Assembly: GCA_020744225.1 (NCBI GenBank) | Contig: JAGMWG010000025.1 | Coordinates: 372,001-436,000, forward strand | Reading direction: 5' to 3' | Source: Paraphoma chrysanthemicola | Lineage: Eukaryota > Ascomycota > Dothideomycetes > Pleosporales > Phaeosphaeriaceae | DNA: 64,000 bases | In this document: one piece after another, positions 33,956 through 43,909 of the stretch | Numbering within the stretch: position 1 is the first letter of the stretch | Layout: the number at the start of each line of letters is the position of its first letter | The notes under the pieces: model-generated | The model's input: only the letters and a program-made list of their open reading frames with translations | Databases searched by the model: none | What the model was told of the DNA's origin: nothing | Program-made: the position numbers and the translations under genes

Positions 33956-35393
33956 ATGTGAGTCCGCCCCAAAGCCGTTGCTGTGCGACCAGCTAAAACA
34001 CTCTGCTAACCTCACCTCCAGGCCGCGCGTCACCATAGCCATCACCGCGCCTGGCACGCCCTCAGACGCGGATCTGCTGACTCTCGAGCTTCCGCCGGGC
34101 AGCACCGTCAAGGACCTCAAGGGTTTCATTGAGGCCGAGACCAGCCTGCCCGCCGCGTCACAGAGCATCTACCTCAACGGCCAGCCGGTTGCTCAAGAGA
34201 CACAGACACTAGAGGATGCCGGAGTCAAGGACGGTGAGATGTTGGCCGTGCTCGTCCGCCAGAACCGGCCGCCGGTGCAGAACCGCGCCCCGCCTGGCGC
34301 TCGTGTGAGGGATCCTGATCCAGAGGGCGTGCGACAGCAGCTCCTTACAAACCCCGCCGCCCAGGCCGACCTCCGCGCCCGCGATCCCGAGCTCGCAGCT
34401 GCTGTCGACGACGCCAACCGCTGGAGAGAAACGTTCGTCATGAGGCAACGACAGGCCCAGGACGCCGAGCGCGAGCGCCAGAACCAGATCGCCCTGCTCA
34501 ACGAGGACCCCTTCAACGTCGAGGCACAGCGCAAGATCGAAGAGCTTATTCGCCAGGACCGTGTCGTCGAGAATCTCGAAAAGGCGTACAACGAGAATCC
34601 AGAAGGTATGCCAAAACAATTTCTGACCAGCTGAGATGATAACATGCTTACGTAAACAGTCTTCGTTCGCGTGCACATGCTCTACGTCAACACTGAAGTC
34701 AACGGAACGCCAGTCAAGGCTTTCGTCGACTCTGGCGCCCAAGCTACCATCATGTCCCCTGACTGTGCCGAGCGGTGCGGCATCATGCGTCTTATGGATA
34801 CGCGTTATGCTGGCATGGCCCGTGGTGTAGGCACGGCCCGCATTCTTGGTCGCGTGCATCATGCAGAGATCAAAATTGGCGGTGCTGTCATGCCCTGCGC
34901 ATTTACTGTCATGGAGGGCAAAGACGTTGATCTCCTGTTCGGACTCGACATGCTCAAGCGTTACAAGGCCAAGATCGACCTGGAGAAGAATGCTCTGTGC
35001 TTCCAAGGCATTGAGGTACCATTTCTGCATGAGACGGAGATCCCAAAGAACCTCGAAGAAGCTGAGATGAACGAGCCGACTGTCGCCGGGCCCAACGGAA
35101 CTGAAATCGGTGCGCGGTCTGGTGCTGTACGACCTGCGGGTGCAACAGCGGCTGGCGAGGCTTCTGTTGCTGCTGGCTCGTCCGCAGCTGGTCCTTCATC
35201 CGCGGCAGCTCCAGCCCAGCCCGCTGCTCAAAAGGCCGCCGCCTCTGCTTCCGGCAGCGCTTTTCCCGAGGCCAACATCACTCAGCTGATGGGCATGTTC
35301 AACGTCGGACGGGCCGAGGCCATCCAGGCTCTGGAGATTGGTGGTGGCAACATGGATGCTGCCGCTGGCTTCCTCATGTCCGGCTACAGCTAG
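33956..35393 (+). CDS. DDI1: DNA damage-inducible protein 1 (ubiquitin-receptor aspartic protease), 439 aa
   Basis: Three exons: 33956..33957 (only A-T of the start codon), 34022..34605 and 34660..35393, with introns of 64 and 54 nt. Splicing creates the ATG and gives MPRVTIAITAPG, matching the family start. Domains in order: ubiquitin-like (about 2-75); a helical middle with a PEGVRQQLLTNP segment; a retroviral-type aspartic protease with its active-site triad DSG at Asp219 (AFVDSGAQATIM) and LFGLDMLKRY; an Ala/Pro linker; and a UBA domain (about 400-437, ITQLMGMFNVGRAEAIQALE). Ddi1 shuttles or cleaves polyubiquitinated clients for the proteasome. The length is normal for the family. Confidence 0.95.
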
Positions 35394-35782
35394 AGCTGAT
35401 TCGACAGTTCTTGGTTATCTCAAGCGCGCTGGATTGTAGAATGTTCATCGTTGCTTCGCTTCTTTTCAATGATCCCAACGCGACAGATATCCCAGGCGAC
35501 ATTGCCTGGCACCTGCTTCAGGCAGATTTCCTTCTATATCACGAGACATGAAGTCATGAGCTCACGACTTCATCATTCAACTGTATTATCTACACACATG
35601 CGCGAAAGCGTGCAGCATTCAGAGCATGAACACGGGTATTAGCTTCAGGTGCTCATAGAAGCAGAATGGAAAATGAGAATATTGAACACTCGTTGGCTGT
35701 GCAGTCGCCCCAGTGATGCTTTCTTCGTCTTTGCACTTGCCTTTGTCACCGTCAGCGACACGAGACGCGCAACTGATGCGAC
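35394..35782. other. Convergent intergenic spacer
   Basis: About 0.39 kb between the DDI1 and RRP8 stop codons. It is A/T-richer than its flanks and probably holds 3' UTRs. Confidence 0.6.
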
Positions 35783-37480
35783 TCATCTGATCTTGTACAA
35801 ACAAGGCTTCAGCACCTTCTTCTCCACTTCTTCACTCACACCCTGCTCCTCAGTCACAATTCCAAACTTCTTTCCCTTCATACCGAACTTCATACCCCTC
35901 TCATCTCTCGCACCCTTTCCATCACCTTCCTGCTTCTTAGCATTCTTGCCCTTGGTCGGCTGCGCAGCCTTGACAAACTGCATATTCACAAACATCTTGT
36001 TGCTCAAATCAATCGCCTCGTTCTGGCGCTCCGGCAGCGCATCCAGCACGAATCCCCTACGCTTCAACACCTCGACAAACGCACTAACATCGGTTCCCTC
36101 TGGCGCCTGTGCGCCATCCACCCGCTGTGCAAGTTCTGATTCGTCCGCCGAATCAGCAATGCCTTCTTCTTCCGGCTTGTCCTTCTTCTTGCCCTTGGCC
36201 TTCTTCTCCGGCAGCGCCTTTTTCAATGATCCGATTGAATTTATGGGCACACCACCTTTTTTCCGCTCGACGCGGCCAAAGCGCGATTTTATCTCACTGA
36301 CCCATAATTCACCTTTCCAGCGCAGAATACGGTATGCTTCGTCGATGAAGTCGAGCCAGTTTGTGCCCATGAGCGCGAGGCAGAAAATTGCTACGTCGAC
36401 GCTGCCCGGTGGGAGGGGGAGGGCGGATATATCTGCTACGGTAACTAAGGGAGCGGAGGGACCCGTGGGTTTCGAAAGGTCGAAGGAATGGATTGTGAGT
36501 TTTAGGCCGTTGGTATGGGGTTTCAAACGGTATGCGAGAGAAGCGGTTCCACAGCCTAGATCGGCGATTGTGGCGTGGTAGTTTGGATGGCGGGGGAGAG
36601 GTTTGGAATCGCCTGTTGCGCGGACACCTGTTCCTTCTGACACGACTGGTTCGGGTTCGATGACTTTCTGGCCTCTTTTCTCTTTGCGCTGCTTATCTTT
36701 CCATGGATCGCGCAGATTGAGTTTCCCACGCGCTAATATGCTGTTCACGTATCCGTCCACGGGATTCTCGGGCCACACCTCGACTTGTTGCGCAAAACCG
36801 CGGTGGTAGTCTTCAAACATCGTTGGGTCGTCTTTGAAGAGCGAGAGGGACTCTTCCGAGGGTTTGGTATAGAGAGATTCGTTGAGGTGGCGGAAGCGGG
36901 CGCTGGCGAGTTTGGAGCGCATGGATTTCTGTAGGGGCGTGAGGCCAGCAGGTTCGGGAATGAGGGAGGTAGGAAGCATGGGTTGAATGGGCTCGACGGG
37001 CGCAGTGTCTTGTGCCTTTTGGGCTTTCTGGTCCTTCTTGCGCTTCTTCTTGTCGCGCTTTGACTCGTCCTTGTCTGTGGCTGCAGGCTTCTCTGCTGAG
37101 ATCGTGTCTGTAGCAGGAGATCCCGCGGTCTTGTCTACTGTGACAGAAGGCTCACCGTCCTTCCGTGCGGCATCCTCAGTCTGCGACTTGTCCTTGTTGC
37201 TCTTTCCTCTCTTCCTCTTCTTCCCCCTCTTTTCTTGTGAAGCATCGCCGGTCTCTTCTACACCATTCTGTATAGTAGCTGGAACAGTCTGTGGCTTCGC
37301 ATCTTTGTTGTCAACAACCTTGTCCCAAAGCTCTCCAATATTCTCAGCATTCGCTTGTTGCTCCTGCTTCTCTTTCCGCTTGAGCGCTTTCTTTCCAAGC
37401 TTATTCGGGTCTTTGGGTTTCGGTTTCTCGACCTGGGTCGCGACTGGCGCGGACACGTTCCAGCCCGGGACTGAAAACAT
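35783..37480 (-). CDS. RRP8: Ribosomal RNA-processing protein 8 (rRNA m1A methyltransferase), 565 aa
   Basis: Single-exon gene. Rrp8 is the nucleolar SAM-dependent methyltransferase that makes N1-methyladenosine in 25S rRNA. The N-terminal half is Lys-rich and low in complexity, as in orthologues. The conserved region starts at LTPLQKSMRSKLASARFRHL and includes EDYHRGFAQQVEVWPENPVD. The Rossmann-like catalytic domain has SAM motif I IADLGCGTASLAYRL near residue 303, then VDVAIFCLALMGTNW (motif IV) and GELWVSEIKSRF. The protein continues with a basic, Lys-rich insertion before the last strands (FVEVLKRRGFVLD, NKMFVNMQFVKA). The start is the MFSVPGWNV Met, the first in the frame. Confidence 0.95.
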   Translation of the reverse strand: MFSVPGWNVSAPVATQVEKPKPKDPNKLGKKALKRKEKQEQQANAENIGELWDKVVDNKDAKPQTVPATIQNGVEETGDASQEKRGKKRKRGKSNKDKSQTEDAARKDGEPSVTVDKTAGSPATDTISAEKPAATDKDESKRDKKKRKKDQKAQKAQDTAPVEPIQPMLPTSLIPEPAGLTPLQKSMRSKLASARFRHLNESLYTKPSEESLSLFKDDPTMFEDYHRGFAQQVEVWPENPVDGYVNSILARGKLNLRDPWKDKQRKEKRGQKVIEPEPVVSEGTGVRATGDSKPLPRHPNYHATIADLGCGTASLAYRLKPHTNGLKLTIHSFDLSKPTGPSAPLVTVADISALPLPPGSVDVAIFCLALMGTNWLDFIDEAYRILRWKGELWVSEIKSRFGRVERKKGGVPINSIGSLKKALPEKKAKGKKKDKPEEEGIADSADESELAQRVDGAQAPEGTDVSAFVEVLKRRGFVLDALPERQNEAIDLSNKMFVNMQFVKAAQPTKGKNAKKQEGDGKGARDERGMKFGMKGKKFGIVTEEQGVSEEVEKKVLKPCLYKIR

Positions 37481-38988
37481 GGTTGCGACACGATCAATCA
37501 GGGTGTTTGGGAGTTGTGTAAGGTAGAAAACTGAGCAGTGACATCTGAGGCTTGAACAACAGCTTTGAAATTTTGGCGGCAGAAAGTTTTGCCGAGCGGG
37601 AAGTGGGGCGCGCTAGTGCGGAGGTTCAATCGACGCCGATTGATCAGGTCTTTCATTTGCCCGTAACCTCATCTCCGCACCACGCGATCGATGAAGTCGT
37701 TGATGTGCGACTATGCTTCGTAGATCTTCTGAAACATTCACATCAAAAATGCATCACGAAAACATACTTCGCGAAGATGTGCAAAACATGATGCCTTATG
37801 GGTGCTGCATCGAGGTTCTATTGTGTTATGTTTCGACCCGAAAGAGACAACCTGCCCAACGGCCCCGAAAAGATGATTGTTCAGGTATGAGGCTGTTGAA
37901 TCTGGTCCAAAAGGAGAAAAATCGCAGCCTGGATGATTTTTTTCATCGGACAAGGAGGCAAAGCGGAGCAGGGAGCAGTCAACCTTAAGCAGCTGAGGAA
38001 AGAAAAATATGCTGACGGCTCAAACTCCTTCCGACTCAGTGAGCGGGGGAAAATGCAGATTGCCCAAGTGACGTTCTACACGCCTGATTCACGTCCTTGA
38101 AATAAAAAACCTGGGTGTCGACAAAAGGTATGATTATTTACCTGCTCTGACATTCACGCTAGCACTAGTGTAAAATCTGACTATTATTTTATTATGCAAG
38201 AGCGGATAGTAGATGGTGGCGCTTACGCCTTTCCGTCAAACCCTTTCAATACGGGTAAGGATCTGCCCCTGTGGAGCCGACTCTAATCTTTGCATCGTGC
38301 GCTACACTACATTTCGAGCATCGGCCTTGCGACGGACGAAAACGGTGGAACTTGATTCACAATCAATGTTTTGTCCTTTGCTCGCCAGTGCGGTCGAGCC
38401 TCATTCACAACACGGCCATGGTCGGGCGTTCGACATCATTCAACAGGTAATCCGTCCACACCAATACGGAGCATAGTTTGATTCGGCCTAATACAGGAAC
38501 AATGTAGTATGCCCCCGAATTTGCGCCTCTGCTGATTCGACAGTACGCGACTTGAGTTCGCAGTGCAGTAATCAGTAGCTCAGAAAACGTAGTCATCAAC
38601 GCTACTCGGATTCGCGTTGCCGTTGTCGGGGTTAGCGGCCCGTGAAGATCAGGGTTTCTGATGTCATCTGCCGTGCATTGTGCAATTCTTTGTCGCTGCT
38701 AATGGGCATTGTGCAAAGAATTGTTGTTCGGCACGATCATTCTGGGCAAAGCCTCATTCGCTTAGTTAGCATAGCCAGTCTCCGCCACCCGCTTCAGTCG
38801 AACTTCGGAGCACTACGCAGCTGCTTGATAATCGACCAACAGATGGTTCGTATGCACATATCTGTGTGAAATCATGTGCAGAATTATATAAAGCACGCCG
38901 CAGCCTCCCACCAGAAATATGCACTCAAAACACTAATTCCAATCTCAAGCTATCGCATTACCTTTCCACAGTCGGACCCTCACTTTCA
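37481..38988. other. Divergent intergenic region upstream of NmrA-like gene
   Basis: About 1.5 kb without a supported gene. Small frames at 37550-37990 and 38213-38476 show no recognisable product. The TATA box and a six-codon uORF of the NmrA-like gene lie at the 3' end. Confidence 0.5.
38885..38892 (+). promoter_or_regulatory. TATA box of NmrA-like gene
   Basis: TATATAAA lies 104 nt before the chosen start (38989). The in-frame ATG at 38866 lies upstream of this box and so would not be in the transcript, which supports the downstream start. An ATG-CAC-TCA-AAA-CAC-TAA micro-ORF (38919..38936) sits close to the expected transcription start. Confidence 0.55.
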
Positions 38989-39933
38989 ATGGCGCCCACT
39001 TTCCTCATCGTCGGTGCCACAGGCAACACTGGTGTCGGTGTGGTGGAAACATTGTCACAGGACCTCAAGAACAATTCCACATGGCCGAATGTTCGCATCC
39101 TCGCCCAGACGCGTTCAAAGGATAGTTCCACCGCACAGAAACTTGTCAAATTACCTGGTGTGGAGTTAGTAGAGAAGCCCTGGATCGAGATCACATCGGA
39201 CTGGCTCCGCGAACACGAGGTCGTCAGAGTATTCATTGCGTCACACAACCTACCAAACCATTTCGCCGAGGAATCAACTTTCCTCCTCGAAGCCCGCAAT
39301 GCAGATGTGGAATACGTCGTCAGAATCTCAACCACGGCTGCAAACGTGCGTCCAGATTCTCCCGCCTACTATCCGCGCCAACACTGGGCCATCGAGGCCA
39401 TGCTCGGCACCCCAGAGTTCGAGAAGCTACACTGGTCATCTCTACAACCCAACGTGTTCTACGCATACTACATCAACACTGCGGCGGATCTGATCAAGAA
39501 ATTCCGCAAAGACGGTAAACAAGACACACTTCGATTGATGGCGTCTGAGGACGGACCCGTGGGTGTTATCGACGGCCGCGAAGTCGGCGTTTTTGCAGCT
39601 AAACTTCTCCTCGAAAAGGATACCACAAAGCACAATCAAGCCAAATACGTGCTGAACGGGCCAGAGGACCTTAGCGGAAAACAAATTGTTGACTTGGTTG
39701 AGGGGTACATTGGACAGAAGGTGGAGAATGTGAGCTACAAGGATCTGTCGTTCCTTGAATACATGGCTGCGCAGTCGAACGAATCTCGGGATGTTATCAT
39801 GTCCATCAGGCATGCTCCGGTGACTGGATGGGATGGAAAGTGTACTGCTTCAACGACTAGCAAGGAGGTACTTGAGATTGCTGCGCCGAAGGTCACGCCT
39901 GCTCAGGCGTTGAAAGCAATGTTGGAGGAATGA
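38989..39933 (+). CDS. NmrA-like NAD(P)-binding protein, 314 aa
   Basis: Single-exon gene starting at TCAATGGCG. The N-terminus FLIVGATGNTGVGVVE carries the G-x-x-G-x-x-G dinucleotide loop (G9, G12, G15) of the atypical SDR/NmrA-like group. Family-like blocks follow: VEYVVRISTTAANV, HWAIEAML, HWSSLQPNVFY and VLNGPEDLSGKQIVDLVE. NmrA-like members either sense the redox state of NAD(P) and bind transcription regulators, or are quinone/isoflavone reductases. The catalytic Tyr-x3-Lys of classical SDRs is not evident, so a sensor or atypical reductase role is open. The TATA box and possible uORF suggest inducible control. Confidence 0.88.
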   Translation: MAPTFLIVGATGNTGVGVVETLSQDLKNNSTWPNVRILAQTRSKDSSTAQKLVKLPGVELVEKPWIEITSDWLREHEVVRVFIASHNLPNHFAEESTFLLEARNADVEYVVRISTTAANVRPDSPAYYPRQHWAIEAMLGTPEFEKLHWSSLQPNVFYAYYINTAADLIKKFRKDGKQDTLRLMASEDGPVGVIDGREVGVFAAKLLLEKDTTKHNQAKYVLNGPEDLSGKQIVDLVEGYIGQKVENVSYKDLSFLEYMAAQSNESRDVIMSIRHAPVTGWDGKCTASTTSKEVLEIAAPKVTPAQALKAMLEE

Positions 39934-40338
39934 ATGTGACTTAATTGAACATTTTTTCCAAAAGATATACCGAATTTTGTACACCAAATCATCCCTAGTC
40001 TTTCATCTGTATCTATTCATGCATGATGTGACGTGCCATTTCGAATCTGACATGATCACAATGACCCCAAGGCTGGTCTGCGCAGTGATCAGGCTAATGG
40101 CGTTGAAACCAGCAGGTTCTGATTCCAGCCTAGAACATAATGTTGTCGGGAATGCCGTTTTATCAGAACGACATATGTTGCCCAGACAGGCGATCGTAGT
40201 TCCCAAGACGGGCAAGAGCAAAGCTCGAAAGTGTCCAGAACAAAAGCGCTGAACATGACGCGCACAAAGGACAGAATCGACTGAGTTTTCTACGTGCGTA
40301 GAATAGCGCCGTTGAGCATCAATGTTCAACCTGTAAGA
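39934..40338. other. Start of gene-poor island
   Basis: About 0.4 kb of NmrA-like 3' flank leading into the kinase relic. No gene seen. Confidence 0.5.
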
Positions 40339-40620
40339 CGTAAGCGAGATTTATCTGTAGACCATCCCGGCGTGGTCTCTGATGGACATAATGCTGTCTT
40401 ACTGAGCGTAGAATGCAAACAAATATGTGATGTACGCAAAACCATCGCATGCGACAAGCGAATCATGACCAGGAATGAGGCCATCACAGAAATTGCGCAC
40501 CTGACAAGGGTGAAACATGCTGACATAGTGCGCGAGATTAGTACTACGTCAAGCCTCGATAGCTCTCCATATTGATCTACCCTGTCGCGGACTATAGGGT
40601 CACAGATCATATCATGCCAA
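40339..40620 (+). pseudogene. Decayed protein-kinase N-lobe fragment
   Basis: A broken copy of the kinase family seen intact at 11302..13140. In one frame it reads EIAHLTRVKHADIVR (intact gene: EVAHLSRLNHSHVVR), preceded by a VRKTI block like the intact ARKTV. The frame then stops (TGA at 40573), and a shifted frame from 40563 reads LSILIYPVADY, matching the intact LAILLWPVADY. No glycine-rich loop start codon, catalytic loop or DFG follows in any clean frame; a weak His-Arg-Asp triplet at 40865..40873 is not reliable. The frameshift and missing C-lobe mean it cannot encode a working kinase. Confidence 0.65.
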
Positions 40621-42108
40621 CATGTTCATGATGCATCATATGCATAGCGGACCACCTGCATGACTCGGTCAGAATCGTTTCTAAGTAACAGTCAACATGT
40701 TGATTGAAGCATCAGATATGGACCCACGGAACAGAAATTAGTTGAATACTTCGGCGAGAAGTTTTACCGTGTGATTGGCTTGGAGAACCTGAGCAAACGA
40801 AAGAGTTGAGAAGAAATGTCAGCATCATTGTTTAGGTAACTACTGCAAGCGATAGAACAAGAACCACAGGGATCATTTCTAAATTTGACAATGTCACTGC
40901 ACGCAATGAGCCAAGTGCGCGTGCCGTGCCGAAGCCACAGCATTAGCGAGATAGTAGTTCGCTGTTCAGGCATAACGGATTTCCAGACAGTCAAGCGATG
41001 TCCATGAGACTCTTACGATTCATAGCTTCCTTCTAGGTGCTTATGCTTGGAAATGTCAGTGTTTTCTCATGATATAATGTCAAGGGAGCCTCAAATAGGG
41101 CTTTCGAACACTTCTTGCTGATAGCCCGTCAGGGATGTGTATCAGGCGTGTGCTCAAAACGCCACTGAAAAAAGCAACTCTGCACACGAGCTCATTTGAG
41201 ATACAAGCTTGCCACGTCGGGTCAGTTTGATTACTATTCAGTTGAGTCTAGTTCTATGGCGCAATACCCAGATTCGAACGGGTACACCCGTCTTGGCAAA
41301 ATACACTGAGAGTCATTGCTACCATGATGTGGGAATTGCCCGATGGGCCGCAAGAGCAAACCTTTCCAAGATCATGGCTAAGATAATGTGGGAATTACCC
41401 AAAAGGTCCACTTAGCGCAAAGGGTCTCGATGCTCATTTCGAATCTTTCGTTGCTGTGGACCGGGACCTTTGCTGCTGGAGAGCATGGATCATGAACTGA
41501 AGGTGGAGCAGGAAGAAATCCTGGACAAAGTCACTGCGGGAATTTCAATACAAAAAGGCTCAATCACAGTGTCTCAAGATGGCTGAGTCTCAATAAAGAT
41601 AGGCCGTTTCTCCGAGAAAGGGTAGAATACTTTCGGGCGTTGGACTGCTCGAACTCTAGATAATTTGCAATATCACTGCGTTACGACAGGCTGGAAGCAA
41701 TGCATGATGATACAAACTTGTTAGTACAGCAAACGCCGTGACGGTCCCGGAAGTGGGTCAGAAAGAAATGGCACTATGGGAGTGCGACAGGCGCATAGGT
41801 ATGACTGCTAGCAGCGTTGGCCACATACTGGTGGCCCGCCCATCACTGACCCATTCTCGGACCTCGCAGCGAACCTTCATTAGGCCTCGCTAGCCATCCA
41901 TTCTCTACTCACTCTTACACGAAGTTGCTACAATGTCGTCAAATAGCGCAGTGTCACTGAACGGCTCGAAAATGCTTGTGATGGGGCACAGACTACTTGG
42001 CGGGCTTTGAGGGACAAGCAACGCCACAGTAGCCACTCGATCGTCGTGACAGATCGATAGTGGAATCAGGGAAGGAGTCTTAGTCACTACATGACGCACA
42101 ATCGAAAG
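40621..42108. other. Gene-poor stretch after kinase relic
   Basis: About 1.5 kb with many stops in all frames. It may contain further decayed kinase sequence, but nothing can be aligned with confidence. Two similar segments around ATGTGGGAATT(G/A)CCC lie near 41326 and 41388. A tRNA T-arm-like sequence on the minus strand near 41270 is not part of a complete tRNA. Confidence 0.4.
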
Positions 42109-42116
42109 TATATAAA
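42109..42116 (+). promoter_or_regulatory. TATA box of 104-aa gene
   Basis: TATATAAA lies 191 nt before the ATG at 42300, with no ATG in between, so the first ATG of the expected transcript is the called start. Confidence 0.55.
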
Positions 42117-42299
42117 TTGTTCGTTGAAGGACTACTTCCCATCACAAAAGGACAACCAAGGGAGAACAGAAACTCTTGTACCAACAATCTCCAGAACATC
42201 ACAGCATATTAGCATAACCTTGCACGACTACAGCAGCATTATCTTTTCCCCTTAAGCCCAGATCACTTCGACCTCCCTAAATCTTAGCCATTAAACGTC

Positions 42300-42614
42300 A
42301 TGTGCGAAGCAATGTGGTTCACAGGGTCCGCTTGCGCCCACTCCGGCACTGAAGCAGACGGAAAACCTATTCCCGTTGACGAAGCCACCTTCTGGCAACA
42401 CGGCGAGTGGCAGTTCCAGACCGACCGTTGCGACATCTACAGTCGCACGAAGGTGCATTGTCACATCTTGCAACTACCGACGTACGCGGAGATGACGCGC
42501 GACATGAGCAATTACGGATATTCACTGGTTGAACAAACCGCCAGATTCCATGAGAATGGGCAATTTAGGTACTGGGACAATAGGTGTAATAAGTGTAAGG
42601 ACCCGAAACGATGA
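42300..42614 (+). CDS. Small cysteine-containing protein, 104 aa, unknown function
   Basis: I do not recognise this protein. It begins at the first ATG after a TATATAAA box and a 160-nt-scale leader. It has no signal peptide or membrane helix and contains six cysteines, in an N-terminal pair (positions 2 and 12), a central pair and a C-terminal CNKC. The composition is protein-like, with aromatic clusters such as EATFWQHGEWQFQTDRC and FRYWDNRCNKC, so a folded, possibly metal-binding protein is plausible. It lies in the gene-poor island. The fragment at 42923..43372 on the other strand also contains a DN-C-x2-C motif, but the resemblance is too short to claim relatedness. Confidence 0.6.
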   Translation: MCEAMWFTGSACAHSGTEADGKPIPVDEATFWQHGEWQFQTDRCDIYSRTKVHCHILQLPTYAEMTRDMSNYGYSLVEQTARFHENGQFRYWDNRCNKCKDPKR

Positions 42615-42922
42615 GTTCGGAGTTTGGTGGAAGGGTCCAGGTGACGTCGTTGGATAAAGTGGGTATAAGTGTTTCAATTAGAGTAATGGAAACCAAGCCA
42701 AGGCTAATTGAAATAGTGAGACGTGGGGTTTAGTGGTATCTTGAATGCCTGACTTGCATCAACCGCTATTACGGTTCTGCAGGGACCAATCATCAATTTA
42801 CCAACATTTAAGTTCAGACACTTGATGGAGGAAAACACCACGTCGTTGGGATACCGGTTGGATCGTGTAACTTCTTAATTAACTCCTTCCCAATACCTCT
42901 CATATCATAGTCTCAAATATCC
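42615..42922. other. Intergenic spacer in island
   Basis: About 0.3 kb, A/T-rich, probably the 3' flank of the 104-aa gene and of the opposing relic. Nothing else is seen. Confidence 0.5.
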
Positions 42923-43372
42923 TCAAACAGATGTATAAGCAAGTCCTTCGACTGCACCTTTCTTTATAATCCACTTATCCATCTGCAAATCCTCACAGTG
43001 CTCATTCGGCGCATCAAATTGTACCCACAGATCCTGATAATGAGACAACTCTCTACTCTTCAATGTCCCATGATGTCCTTTCTATCTTTGAGTCTACACA
43101 ATAATGGAAACATCTCTGGTCTAACGTATCCCTATCCCTTCCGCCCCATCATCTCCTGATGGAGAACAAGCTTTGCACGATTATCTTCGGCCGGTTTCTC
43201 ACCACCTCGACAACTCATACAATTGTCAGAAAGCAACACATTCATGACCGCGCGTCTCGCAAGAAATCCTCCCAGTTCATTAGGATATTGCGCGACGTCC
43301 CATTTCTTCAAAGGCACAGCTAGAAGACTGTAACAAGCTTGGTGCTGCAGAACAAGAGCTTTTCGTATTGGT
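42923..43372 (-). pseudogene. Probable gene relic, unknown family
   Basis: Read on the minus strand, this stretch is protein-like across about 140 codons but broken. The first part runs through KALVLQHQACYSLLAVPLKK and KKWDVAQYPNELGGFLARRA to LSDNCMSC. A TAG interrupts after GRKG, the same frame continues with YVRPEMFPLLCRLKDRKDIM, and then a +1 shift is needed to read SHYQDLWVQFDAPNEHCEDL and KWIIKKGAVEGLAYTSV before a TGA. No GT-AG pair removes both lesions. I do not recognise the family, so this could be a decayed lineage-specific gene or, less likely, a spliced gene whose introns I misjudge. Confidence 0.4.
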
Positions 43373-43909
43373 TCAATGTGGCCACTTTACGATTGCATTT
43401 CACATCTCCGTGGAGCAATATTTGGATTTAAATCTTTGGATTTAAATGGGTACATCCCGAAGTTGGTACCTCACTGTCCAAATTCCTACGCGATTGGGGT
43501 CTAGACCATGACACTCTACGCTACAAGGCCACGACACTGCGATATGCCACATCGCAAAACTTAGAGCTCCTGGAGCCACAAGAAAGATAAGAGTCATGCA
43601 GTATGTATCAGATTTTTTCCATATAAATATGTTCTGTGTACTGACCGCATTCAGCACTGCCAGACCGTACGTTTTACTTGAGCGTAAGGACACTTATATT
43701 ATTACTCTGAGTAAGGCAAGAGACAATCAAGAAGGCAACTGGTTGATATATAAGGTTTATCTTAGTGAACGAAACTTCCTTCTATGACGCAAACACCCCC
43801 GATCCTCACCACTGTCGGTCAGCCTCTGACCGACTCTCAAGTTCGTCCGCCATCACCACCAAGCATCTCGAATTTGTGGATAGCAAGGCCGAATATATCT
43901 GGTGTGCTC
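43373..43909. other. Intergenic stretch in island
   Basis: About 0.54 kb. A minus-strand frame (to about 43442) and a plus-strand frame after a TATATAAGG box near 43747 are open but short. The plus-strand one runs antisense across the cysteine-rich gene and is not called. Confidence 0.45.

Noticed and set aside
38866..38988. Upstream in-frame ATG for the NmrA-like gene
   Set aside because: It lies before the TATA box and so outside the expected transcript; the extension has no family similarity.
40865..40873. His-Arg-Asp triplet as the catalytic loop of the decayed kinase
   Set aside because: Surrounding codons contain several stops and no D-x-K-x-x-N pattern, so it cannot be told from chance.
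41255..41345. tRNA-like T-arm (TTCGAAT flanked by a partial stem) on the minus strand
   Set aside because: The T-stem has mismatches, the distance to a possible acceptor 5' strand is about 11 nt too short for a tRNA, and no D-arm or anticodon arm can be drawn.
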